Assembly (NCBI GenBank): GCA_964633725.1 | Contig: CAZWHY010000049.1 | Location: 1-21,389 of the forward strand | Direction of reading: 5' to 3' | DNA from: Berkiella_A sp964633725 | GTDB taxonomy: Bacteria > Pseudomonadota > Gammaproteobacteria > Berkiellales > Berkiellaceae | Length of the DNA stretch: 21,389 bases | Shown: positions 14,807 to 21,389 of the stretch, one piece after another | How positions within the stretch are numbered: the first letter of the stretch is position 1 | Layout of the letters: every line of letters begins with the position of its first letter | Translations under genes and position numbers: made by a program | The notes under the pieces: generated by a model | Told to the model about the DNA's origin: nothing | What the model saw: the letters and a program-made list of their open reading frames with translations, nothing else | Database searches by the model: none

Positions 14807-15234
14807 AGAGTATTCTCTGTTTCCACAATACTTGTGGTTGTTAAGCTAAGTGATGTATCAGTGCTAATCTCACCATTGGTATCTTCAACTTGAATATATA
14901 CAGGAATGGCATTGGTGGCACCAGATAAAATGGTAGCAGGTAACGCCAATGATGCCCCCACGGATACATTAACCAAATCACCTGGAGCTAAGGCAAGTTT
15001 CACATTGCTTACTTCTTGCCCAATACCAGGTTGGCTATCTACTGCCGATAATACAATTGCATCAATACCTGAGTTCATTTCAGCTTCAAACTTTCGATTT
15101 GGTACAGTTGAGCCAATATAAATAACTTTGACCTGTGCTCCTGTTGAGCCATCAGTAGCTTGTTCAAATTCTAAAGGTGTAATGATTGAATTGGTTAAAT
15201 TTACATCCAAGTAAAATCCAAGGGATATTGTCAT
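14803..15234 (-). CDS. Hypothetical tail-module structural protein (143 aa)
   Basis: A 143-residue protein rich in beta-forming residues, without signal peptide or cysteine. The middle (LALAPGDLVNVSVGASLALPATILSGA) and the C-terminal IPVYIQVEDTNGEIS read like an immunoglobulin-like or other beta-sandwich fold, typical of virion decoration or tail-tip proteins. AGGA 7 nt before the ATG supports the start. It begins 9 bp after the hub-like gene and overlaps the next gene by 4 nt. No specific family recognised. Confidence 0.68.
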   Translation of the reverse strand: MTISLGFYLDVNLTNSIITPLEFEQATDGSTGAQVKVIYIGSTVPNRKFEAEMNSGIDAIVLSAVDSQPGIGQEVSNVKLALAPGDLVNVSVGASLALPATILSGATNAIPVYIQVEDTNGEISTDTSLSLTTTSIVETENTL

Positions 15235-15243
15235 ACTTTAATC

Positions 15244-17178
15244 CTATGCAGATAAGAGTAATAATTCATTAGGAATATTGATTTGATATTGCTGACTTGT
15301 ATTAAAATCTATAGGCGCTTGCTCAGTCTCGATAGCAGGTGTACTGATGGCAAATCGTTCAGGATATATTGCTGCACTAGGTTGTAACTGCTGATTACCC
15401 GTATAGCCATCCCAAGTTTCACTATATTGAGGAGAATTTGCATTCCCACCCAGATGTGTTGATAAATACTCTCGTTTGATACTATCACTTGATTCAATGT
15501 AACTAATTTTGTTGGGCGGCGTTAGAACATTCTCTATAATCTGATTATCATTATCCGTTCTTGAAATTGCCATGGTAACAGTGGTCTGGCAAGCGCCTTG
15601 ATTAAAATCACATTCATGAATAATATGTTTAACCTTCCCTTGTGCAACAACGTTAGTGGTATCTAGCTTAATTGTATGATGCCTCTCAATTAGCGGATTG
15701 ATGGTTGCTCTGAAAGTAACTAAGTTATTACGATGTGATTTTAATATGGCAGTTTTCGCTTGGTTCAATTTTGTGACAATAGCTTGATTGATCTGTCCTC
15801 TGTCATCAGCATCAAACACATAATCACTGTTAGCATCCAAAACACTAGATTCTATTGGGACTTGATAACCATCACCCCCAATAAAGCTATCCCTATCAAT
15901 TGGTACCTCATAGCCAATATTTTCTGATACTGATATCGCCCCCATTTGCTCTTCTGATTGCGGCGCATTAAGTGATAAATTATAATTCTCTGTCACAGTT
16001 TGAACAAATCGATTAGATAAAACAAATCTTGCCTCTCTAACCAGAGATTTCCTGGTTTCTTCACGAATTAGAAACCCAAATGTCACACCACCACAGTTCA
16101 CCCAGCCTGAGCCTACCTGATGAACATATTCTATATTGTCTTTTAACAACCAACCAGTTCCAGATATTGCTTGCTGAATCATACCTACATTGGGCAAAGT
16201 AGCATTAATGAAGTTTTGCTGACAGAATGTTAGGGGATAACGATAATCATATAATATTTCACGCTGCTTTAATCTTGAGTACCTGTATTGAACAGCAATA
16301 TTTGTCTGATTATGAATTTCTCGTCTATTCGCAAGCTGCACTTCAATAGATTGGTATAAAACATTATCCTCATTAAAAATAAAGTCTGGTTCTTGTCTCG
16401 CCTGCCATGGCGTTAGTTCTAAAACACCATGCCTATCTATATCCAAGCTTTTAGGTATAGTTGATAATACGTCTTGTGCATACTGCCAATTATCTTGGGC
16501 TTCCTCAAATACAACGCTACTCCAATGCCCTTGGATAATATTATCAATCTGTTGCTTACTAAGCTTCTCAACACGTTCTTGTAATTGGTCAGTGCAAGTA
16601 AAAGTGGTTAGTCTTGTTGTTGGGTCGTATATAGGCTCATCAACAATCCCCCGAAACATTAGCAAATCACTCAGTAGGCTCTTATCCGAATTAAACACTT
16701 GATAATAAATAGCCACCGGCTTACCTACCCATTTGGTAATGGATATCGGGCCTGCAAATGGTATTAATGTGAATTCAGCAATCTTGGCAGTACTTTCCTC
16801 TGCCTCTACTCTTAATGTGCCTGCCAAATTAGCAGAGACATCCACATCATCTAGCATTAATTTTACTTTCCACTGATAGGATTGTTGGCTAAATGCTGAT
16901 GTATCATAATTGTGTATAGATAGCGACAATGATAGTACTGATTTAGCATAGGTATTTACTTTGAGGGATAAATTAAGACGCTCTTTAGGGTGATGGGTAT
17001 TAATACTAAGTGGTAATGATAGGTTCCCAGTAACAAAATTGATTATTCCTAAACTTACACTTATAAACCCAACTTGCTTTGGTGGTGAGACGGTGATTTG
17101 AAGAGATAATGATAACTTCCCTAATAAACTTCCTGTGCCATTGATAGGAGCCGTATTAATTGCGCCCCCATTAATCAT
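15244..17178 (-). CDS. Putative tail hub / tail-tip protein
   Basis: From ATG at 17178 this is a 644-residue protein. The first ~95 residues contain about five short repeats centred on LSLSLxI (LSLSLQI, ISVSLGI, LSLPLSI, LNLSLKV, LSLSLSI), likely a beta solenoid or fibre. Next comes a segment resembling phage hub domains: WVGKPVAIYYQVF, LLMFRGIVDEPIYDPTTRLTTFTCTDQLQ, then a long region ending around TVTMAISRTD. I chose 17178 because that ATG overlaps the stop of the preceding gene (TAATG); an in-frame ATG at 17208 would add ten residues and overlap the previous gene by 31 nt. It probably closes the tail tube and anchors receptor-binding proteins. The hub call is inference from position and domain style. 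Confidence 0.65.
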   Translation of the reverse strand: MINGGAINTAPINGTGSLLGKLSLSLQITVSPPKQVGFISVSLGIINFVTGNLSLPLSINTHHPKERLNLSLKVNTYAKSVLSLSLSIHNYDTSAFSQQSYQWKVKLMLDDVDVSANLAGTLRVEAEESTAKIAEFTLIPFAGPISITKWVGKPVAIYYQVFNSDKSLLSDLLMFRGIVDEPIYDPTTRLTTFTCTDQLQERVEKLSKQQIDNIIQGHWSSVVFEEAQDNWQYAQDVLSTIPKSLDIDRHGVLELTPWQARQEPDFIFNEDNVLYQSIEVQLANRREIHNQTNIAVQYRYSRLKQREILYDYRYPLTFCQQNFINATLPNVGMIQQAISGTGWLLKDNIEYVHQVGSGWVNCGGVTFGFLIREETRKSLVREARFVLSNRFVQTVTENYNLSLNAPQSEEQMGAISVSENIGYEVPIDRDSFIGGDGYQVPIESSVLDANSDYVFDADDRGQINQAIVTKLNQAKTAILKSHRNNLVTFRATINPLIERHHTIKLDTTNVVAQGKVKHIIHECDFNQGACQTTVTMAISRTDNDNQIIENVLTPPNKISYIESSDSIKREYLSTHLGGNANSPQYSETWDGYTGNQQLQPSAAIYPERFAISTPAIETEQAPIDFNTSQQYQINIPNELLLLSA

Positions 17179-17681
17179 TAGTACGAGGCCAATACTCTCC
17201 CATACCATTGCATGCCACCATCAAGAGTAAACAACATGGTCTCTACTAACGCACCACTTGTTGGGAATATTGGGGCTGCTCCGCCCTCCCATGCTACATT
17301 ACTGCCATTACCAAATTGCACAGTAATTGAACCACCATCCGTGTTCTGCCCCATAACGATGAAAGTATGGCGCTTGCTTGCATCCAAGCCTGTTGGTAAA
17401 TTGACTGTTTTTAGACCTGGGCCACCAATGCCCAGTGAATACAAATAACTGCTGCCGATAATATCAAAAGTGTATGGGCCTTCTATCCAGCCATTAGTTA
17501 CTGAGCCAGAAAATATTGATTCACTAGAACCACCTGAGCCAGCGCCTAGCAATTGCCAATCTGATTGAGCTGTACCAGCTGACTTATAAAATTGTTGGGT
17601 ATTTTGATCAAAATATTCTTGGCCAGTATATTGTGGAATAAGATTTGGCGGTTCATAACCAATTATGATATGTTGAGGCAT
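17178..17681 (-). CDS. Putative tail-fibre-like protein (167 aa)
   Basis: A 167-residue Gly/Ser-rich protein. The N-terminus (PNLIPQYTGQEYFDQNTQQFYKSAG, shortened here by its neighbours, about 12-36) resembles the motif seen in many phage fibre and virion proteins in which a Tyr-Gly/Gln-rich turn precedes a glycine linker (LLGAGSGGSS, about 44-53). The rest is beta-rich, ending LDGGMQWYGRVLASY like the knob ends of tail fibres. AAGGA 6 nt before the ATG supports the start. Its stop overlaps the hub start. Upstream lies the DUF4917 gene, only 21 bp away, which interrupts the tail series. Confidence 0.65.
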   Translation of the reverse strand: MPQHIIIGYEPPNLIPQYTGQEYFDQNTQQFYKSAGTAQSDWQLLGAGSGGSSESIFSGSVTNGWIEGPYTFDIIGSSYLYSLGIGGPGLKTVNLPTGLDASKRHTFIVMGQNTDGGSITVQFGNGSNVAWEGGAAPIFPTSGALVETMLFTLDGGMQWYGRVLASY

Positions 17682-17702
17682 AAAATTCCTTTTTATAAAA
17701 AT

Positions 17703-18746
17703 TTAAAAAATCGAGTCAGAGTCATAAAAATAGATAGTTGGGCTATTTAGATATTTGCTTAATTTTTTTGTCACTTTTGAACAAAATACGTTATTTTCCC
17801 ATTCACCTTGAGGCGTGTATACAGAAACAGCTACAGATTCTATATTCTTGTGTGTACCTAACTCTTGCAGCCTTTCTAATATATGAATATCCTGTTCACC
17901 AAACCCAAAGCCAAAGAATGTAAGATTTCCACCAACATTTTCAAAACCATTGCGATATACATTTGTTAAATATGGACTGCTCAGTATTCTATTTTTCTTC
18001 AATGCTGAACTCCCCTCAGAAACATAGAGTGGCAGATGTTCTTTCTTCACCCATCCATCCATAATTACATCTAGTAGTTGCGCACCATCTTGAGCAATGT
18101 GCTTCAACTCTCTATTTAAATCATGCTTGACATATATTGACAAGCACAAGTTTCCGTGAGGATAGAACACTAATGATGCATCACTTAAACCTGGATACGG
18201 ATTTTTCAAAAAACTCCATTCCGACTCAAACGTTTGTCCCAAGCAAGAACCAGTATCTGGAAATTTATGAATAAAACAGTCTTTCACACGACTAGGTCCA
18301 TGAGATTTATTTATTTCGCACACTGACCAATAGACTAGCAAATCGTAATTAAGTGAAAATATAAATTTGAAATTCAGAAAAAAATTATTATATTTATTAA
18401 CAGTCTGTTTAACATTATTATATTCTGGGTGAACTAGACGAACTGTTTTAACTAATGCCTCACTTATATTTTGATACGTTTCAACCAAAGAGTCTGAGTT
18501 TATAGAATGCGTTTCATTTATCTCTTTAGAAATAATCAAATAATAAAGAATTTTCTCGAAATCCTCGGTTTGAAATTTTTGAAATAGATCAATCGAAGAC
18601 TGAGTGAGGCCCTGTGTTTTTGCAAATTCAAATAAACTCTTATAGTTTAACTGCGCAGTAACATTAATGCTGGCACCATTACCTAAAATGACGGAGCCTT
18701 TAAAAGCATCCTTTAATTGCTCCCATTTATAAATAGTGTATGCCAT
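17703..18746 (-). CDS. DUF4917 family protein, SIR2-like fold
   Basis: The 347-residue protein has the DUF4917 layout, a group related to SIR2-like NAD-binding folds: the first loop LGNGASIN (21-28), FSLNYDLLVYW (130-140) with the Asn-Tyr-Asp typical of the second NAD-contact motif, FYPHGNL with His197 in the position of the catalytic histidine region, and FFGFGFGEQDIHIL (277-290) as the third motif. SIR2-like domains in several antiphage systems degrade NAD and arrest infected cells; that this one does so is inference. It is codirectional with the tail genes but lies between two of them and breaks their spacing. No clear Shine-Dalgarno sequence precedes the ATG; the 85-bp upstream gap is AT-rich and may hold its own promoter. 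Codon use looks more AT-rich than the tail genes. Confidence 0.85.
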   Translation of the reverse strand: MAYTIYKWEQLKDAFKGSVILGNGASINVTAQLNYKSLFEFAKTQGLTQSSIDLFQKFQTEDFEKILYYLIISKEINETHSINSDSLVETYQNISEALVKTVRLVHPEYNNVKQTVNKYNNFFLNFKFIFSLNYDLLVYWSVCEINKSHGPSRVKDCFIHKFPDTGSCLGQTFESEWSFLKNPYPGLSDASLVFYPHGNLCLSIYVKHDLNRELKHIAQDGAQLLDVIMDGWVKKEHLPLYVSEGSSALKKNRILSSPYLTNVYRNGFENVGGNLTFFGFGFGEQDIHILERLQELGTHKNIESVAVSVYTPQGEWENNVFCSKVTKKLSKYLNSPTIYFYDSDSIF

Positions 18747-18831
18747 CTGAATTTTTCAACATTTTCTCTTGTGTAGTTATGATATTATTTCACTACTATC
18801 TCTGACCTACCAAGAAAAATATAAACTTTCA

Positions 18832-19203
18832 TTACAAATACAAAATGTCTCCAATAGACGTCACTAATATTTTATCATTTGCGGTTAATATCCGTTCAAT
18901 TACTAATTGTAAGTTTAACAATGTACCTACAGTGATCCTCATCGCTATTATATTACCTAAAGACCAGCCATAAGAATTAGTATCTTCTTGCCCCCGCTCC
19001 GCAACCAGTTGATTGCTGTTAATTGATATCACCCTCACAATCTCAACATTCACCCCATCATCAAACGTCAACAAATAGTAATCCCCCTGCTGAAAACCAA
19101 TCGCTAATTGACTTGCTGCATTCGTATCAATATGAATGGTGGTATCTGAAGCTGTGATTGATTGGGTTAGAGTGGTTGACCAGTTATTGATAAACTTCTG
19201 CAT
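18832..19203 (-). CDS. Phage tail-associated protein (123 aa)
   Basis: A 123-residue protein with a pattern common in phage tail modules downstream of the tape measure: FINNWSTTLTQSITASDTTI at the start, GDYYLLTFDDGVNVEIVRV in the middle, and AERGQEDTNSYGWSLGNII, where the RGQE(G/D)T string is characteristic. It is soluble and beta-rich. Its ATG overlaps the stop of the 169-residue gene by one base (TAATG), so the two are translationally coupled. Its exact place in the virion is not known to me. The next gene downstream is the DUF4917 gene. Confidence 0.75.
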   Translation of the reverse strand: MQKFINNWSTTLTQSITASDTTIHIDTNAASQLAIGFQQGDYYLLTFDDGVNVEIVRVISINSNQLVAERGQEDTNSYGWSLGNIIAMRITVGTLLNLQLVIERILTANDKILVTSIGDILYL

Positions 19204-19712
19204 TAGACCTCCTCACAAGTTAATGTCCAACTAAACTCTGCGCCTGTCATGTTACCTTGAGTTTGTGGTGGCTCTGCAAATACGAGTATTTCAGGGTAAT
19301 AATGAACTTGATAGGTGAGCGCACCCGGCACAGCATCCAAGCTCGCTATATCTGCATTAAGTGTTATCTCTGTTTCAACCAGACTGCCTGATACCACAGC
19401 ATAAGCTTTAGGCTCAAAGCCAGGATCGTTCCGTCTATTGGCAGGGATAGTAAACTGGGTATTGGTGCTTGATACGCTTCTGGGTGCTACACACTTGAGC
19501 AAAAGCGGAGTTGAGTAATCCAATCCATCCAAGCCAGCAGGAACCCAGCCTTGGCCAGATAGCACGGTACGCAGTTTATTAAAGTGAGTTTGCTTAATGG
19601 CTCTGCCCGATTGCATGCGCTGGGTAACGGTGCCGCCAATCATTTCATAGGATTGAGAGAATTCTAATCCCGCATTAACTGGGATGCTTATGCCGCCCAG
19701 CTTAAAATTCAT
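19203..19712 (-). CDS. Phage minor tail protein (169 aa)
   Basis: This 169-residue protein has the features of a small tail protein encoded just after the tape measure in many prophages: GISIPVNAGLEFSQSYEMIGGTV (first 20 residues shown in part: GISIPVNAGLEFSQSYEMIG), RMQSGRAIKQTHFNKLRTVL, SGQGWVPAGLDGLDY and a C-terminal EFSWTLTCEEV. It is beta-rich, without cysteine pairs or export signal. It is coupled to the 123-residue gene by TAATG. Upstream it is separated from the tape measure by the methyltransferase gene. I infer it to be a distal-tail or tail-tip component. Confidence 0.78.
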   Translation of the reverse strand: MNFKLGGISIPVNAGLEFSQSYEMIGGTVTQRMQSGRAIKQTHFNKLRTVLSGQGWVPAGLDGLDYSTPLLLKCVAPRSVSSTNTQFTIPANRRNDPGFEPKAYAVVSGSLVETEITLNADIASLDAVPGALTYQVHYYPEILVFAEPPQTQGNMTGAEFSWTLTCEEV

Positions 19713-19745
19713 TAATATATGGAGCCATTACTTTTAAAGTTAATT

Positions 19746-20510
19746 CTATTTTTCACACTCAAATACGATCATTTCATCGTCAGAATCTGGAGAGCTACCA
19801 TGCGTGCAAGCTTTAATTGTCTGTACATTGGAAAACCCAATATTTTTTAATCTTGCACTCATTACTTCAGGCTCATACATTCGTATCTGCATTTTCTCAA
19901 CTTCCGTGTTTTTGACCACGCCACTTTCAATCAGCTCATATCGGCATATTACAGTGCCAATATTATTTTTTGGTGCAAGAGCTAATGTACTTATCATTAA
20001 ATACTCATCTTCTGATTTATTAATAATATTCCCTTCCCAACGACCAAGATTATTTGGTGAAAGCTGAAGGGTCTCTACTTCAAAAACAAATTTACCACCT
20101 TCTGTCAGGTGATTTAGCATATTCTTTAAAACTGCATCCACCTTGTTATCATCAATAATTAATCCCAAAGAACCACTGGGTATAAAAATAAAATCGTACT
20201 TTTTGTCGTTTCTTTTTTCTTCAGCAAATTGTTTCCATACATTGACTGACAAACTTCTAGCTTCAGCTTTTTCTTTAAGGAGCTGCAACATATAATCAGA
20301 AGCATCATAACCATCTACTTCAACACCAGCAGCTACCATTGGTAGTAGGAAACGACCCGTTCCGCACATTGGTTCAAGTATCGTGCCTTTGACTTTCTTA
20401 GCGTAAGACATGTAAAACTCAAGCTCATCCTTTGGCGCTTCAGGCTTATCCAAGTCATAATATTCAGAACAAAGGCTTAAATACGTATGTAGTTTATCTT
20501 CTTGCTTCAT
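19746..20510 (-). CDS. SAM-dependent methyltransferase (class I)
   Basis: The 254-residue protein has a Rossmann methyltransferase core: motif I ILEPMCGTGRFLLP (44-57), the acidic residue binding the SAM ribose in VDGYDASDYML (Asp69), motif IV YDFIFIPSGSLGLI (105-118) and a post-core LTEGGKFVFEVE strand. It lacks the DPPY-type motif of adenine DNA methyltransferases and the PC motif of cytosine-5 enzymes, so a small-molecule, protein or RNA substrate is more likely. It lies between the tape measure and the first tail protein and has no structural counterpart in tail assembly, so it is likely a moron. No clear ribosome binding site is seen; a promoter-like pair lies just upstream. Confidence 0.88.
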   Translation of the reverse strand: MKQEDKLHTYLSLCSEYYDLDKPEAPKDELEFYMSYAKKVKGTILEPMCGTGRFLLPMVAAGVEVDGYDASDYMLQLLKEKAEARSLSVNVWKQFAEEKRNDKKYDFIFIPSGSLGLIIDDNKVDAVLKNMLNHLTEGGKFVFEVETLQLSPNNLGRWEGNIINKSEDEYLMISTLALAPKNNIGTVICRYELIESGVVKNTEVEKMQIRMYEPEVMSARLKNIGFSNVQTIKACTHGSSPDSDDEMIVFECEK

Positions 20511-20522
20511 GGGATTTTATTT

Positions 20523-20550
20523 TCTATATTGTATATATGTAAGGCGACAA
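20523..20550 (-). promoter_or_regulatory. Candidate promoter of the methyltransferase gene
   Basis: On the minus strand TTGTCG (20550-20545), a 16-bp spacer and TATAGA (20528-20523) form a sigma-70-like pair in the 49-bp gap between the tape measure stop and the methyltransferase ATG. The start would leave a very short leader. An own promoter would fit a moron, but the gap is AT-rich and the match may be accidental. Confidence 0.3.
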
Positions 20551-20559
20551 TACCACAAC

Positions 20560-21389
20560 CTAAATCCTGCGACCACTCTTCAAAGCCTCTCTGGCCACCG
20601 CTTTGGTCAGAGCCTGCACCACATCCACATTTTGGGTCTGTATAGCATAAGTATTTGAACCCAAGCTGAGGTTTACGGTTGCCACATTGCTGCTTGAGGT
20701 TGGGGCGCTACTCATAGTAGGAACCATAGGTGGCACTAAGCCCCCTGTCGCAAACTTTGGCAGTTCTAAGTGGTTCAACTTATTCAATAACCCAACCCCA
20801 TAACGCTTAACGGCTGAAGCTCTAATTACATACTCACCCCTGGACAATCTTGCTAATATGGAATCACTAGTTGAAGTGCCTGGCCCATGTATTACCCCAC
20901 CTCTGGCTTTCTTTTGTGGTTTTAATATCGCATCTGCTCTTTTATCGATATTTGTCCCTTCTGGTATAACCACAGCGGGTATCTTGAGCGGATTATTGTT
21001 TAGCTGCTCTTGAATTTGATTTCTCATCTCTTTTGCGGATTGAACAGCACCATTAATATCAAACGCCACCGTTAAGTGTTTTAGTAATTCTGAGTCTGCT
21101 TTAATTTGAGTGATTTTATCTTTAATTGAGGCAATGTTTTTCTCTTGAGCCTGAATTTCAGACTGCACAATGCTATCAGCAATCTCTGCGGTGGCTGTTG
21201 CTTGGTTAATCAAATAATCTTTAGTGACATTTCCAGTCTTAGATAAACTCTGGATAATGCTCTTAGCTTGATTCACCGCTTGGAAGGCTCGCTCTATATC
21301 ACCTGATTGTAGCGCCGCCTTAGCATCTTCTTGGGCGGAGCCTATATCTAAAACAGATAATTCGTTATCTGGCTTTTGAGATGCGCTAT
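20560..21389 (-). CDS. Tail tape-measure protein, C-terminal part
   Basis: The frame is open from the right edge to the stop at 20560 (275 codons visible), so this is the C-terminal end of a longer protein; the GTG at 21276 is inside the gene, not its start. The visible part begins with a charged helical, coiled-coil region (QAQEKNIASIKDKITQIKA) and ends with the typical tape-measure C-terminus: ARGGVIHGPGTSTSDSI, LSRGEYVIRASAVKRYG and a Gly/Pro/Ser-rich segment before the final helix QALTKAVAREALKSGRRI. The tape-measure protein sets siphophage tail length and is a scaffold for tube assembly. It is the best anchor for calling this a phage tail module. The next gene downstream is the methyltransferase rather than the expected tail protein. 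Confidence 0.85.
   Translation of the reverse strand, partial: SASQKPDNELSVLDIGSAQEDAKAALQSGDIERAFQAVNQAKSIIQSLSKTGNVTKDYLINQATATAEIADSIVQSEIQAQEKNIASIKDKITQIKADSELLKHLTVAFDINGAVQSAKEMRNQIQEQLNNNPLKIPAVVIPEGTNIDKRADAILKPQKKARGGVIHGPGTSTSDSILARLSRGEYVIRASAVKRYGVGLLNKLNHLELPKFATGGLVPPMVPTMSSAPTSSSNVATVNLSLGSNTYAIQTQNVDVVQALTKAVAREALKSGRRI

Larger units (their letters stand above)
11860..21389 (-). mobile_element. Prophage tail module with accessory genes (right end outside window)
   Basis: A minus-strand series from a tape-measure C-terminus through small tail proteins, a hub-like protein and tail-tip candidates, ordered as in siphophage tail modules downstream of the tape measure. Uninterrupted neighbours are joined by TAATG or ATGA overlaps. 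A methyltransferase, a DUF4917 gene and an inverted DUF2971 gene interrupt the series. No integrase, head, lysis or replication gene is in view, so an intact prophage, a defective one or a tailocin-like element cannot be told apart. The left limit may be here or extend to tRNA-Met. Confidence 0.75.

Noticed and set aside
17208..17208. Start of the hub-like protein at 17208
   Set aside because: The ATG at 17178 overlaps the upstream stop (TAATG) exactly as at another coupled pair in the same operon; 17208 would need a 31-nt overlap.
21276..21276. GTG at 21276 as the start of a 238-residue protein
   Set aside because: The frame is open to the window edge without a stop and the content is a tape-measure C-terminus, so this is an internal codon.

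Overview
The window looks like the chromosome of a gammaproteobacterium of low to moderate GC (about 40% by eye). The left part carries the conserved gene order lolB - ispE - tRNA-Gln - prs - rplY - pth - ychF, a familiar gammaproteobacterial arrangement, followed by an elongator tRNA-Met gene. The species cannot be named from this. A large coiled-coil protein of unknown family and the style of the small helix-turn-helix protein recall Legionellales-type genomes, but that is only an impression.

Layout. (1) Positions 1-1579, minus strand: the first 526 codons of a large unrecognised protein that runs off the left edge and ends here in 12-residue charged repeats encoded by 36-bp tandem repeats. 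(2) 1930-6985, plus strand: the housekeeping block for outer-membrane lipoprotein insertion (lolB), isoprenoid synthesis (ispE), PRPP synthesis (prs), ribosomal protein bL25 (rplY), peptidyl-tRNA hydrolase (pth) and the ATPase YchF, with tRNA-Gln embedded 4 nt after ispE. (3) 7009-7155: promoter and tRNA-Met, a plausible attachment site. (4) 7231-7464, minus strand: an orphan 77-residue ORF. (5) 7710-11863, plus strand: a compact five-gene operon encoding a receiver-only response regulator, an XRE-like helix-turn-helix protein, a lipocalin-like protein, a periplasmic type-1 ligand-binding protein and a membrane histidine kinase. No transporter permease is present, so it reads as a self-contained ligand-sensing pathway. 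(6) 11860-21389, minus strand: a phage tail module, transcribed right to left, from the C-terminus of a tape-measure protein through small tail proteins and a hub-like protein to a 529-residue protein.

Three genes that do not look like virion genes interrupt the tail module: a SAM-dependent methyltransferase, a DUF4917 (SIR2-like fold) gene, and a DUF2971 gene inverted relative to its neighbours. The uninterrupted tail genes are joined by stop/start overlaps (TAATG, ATGA), so each accessory gene sits at a break in an otherwise translationally coupled operon. This is the pattern of morons, and DUF4917 and DUF2971 are plausible defence or conflict genes. The sensory operon lies between the tail module and tRNA-Met, where lysogenic-conversion genes often sit, so it may be prophage cargo; the right end and integrase lie outside the window.

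The best candidates for something undescribed are the five-gene sensory cassette with a split regulator (receiver and DNA-binding domain in separate overlapping genes) and the accessory genes interleaved with the tail genes.
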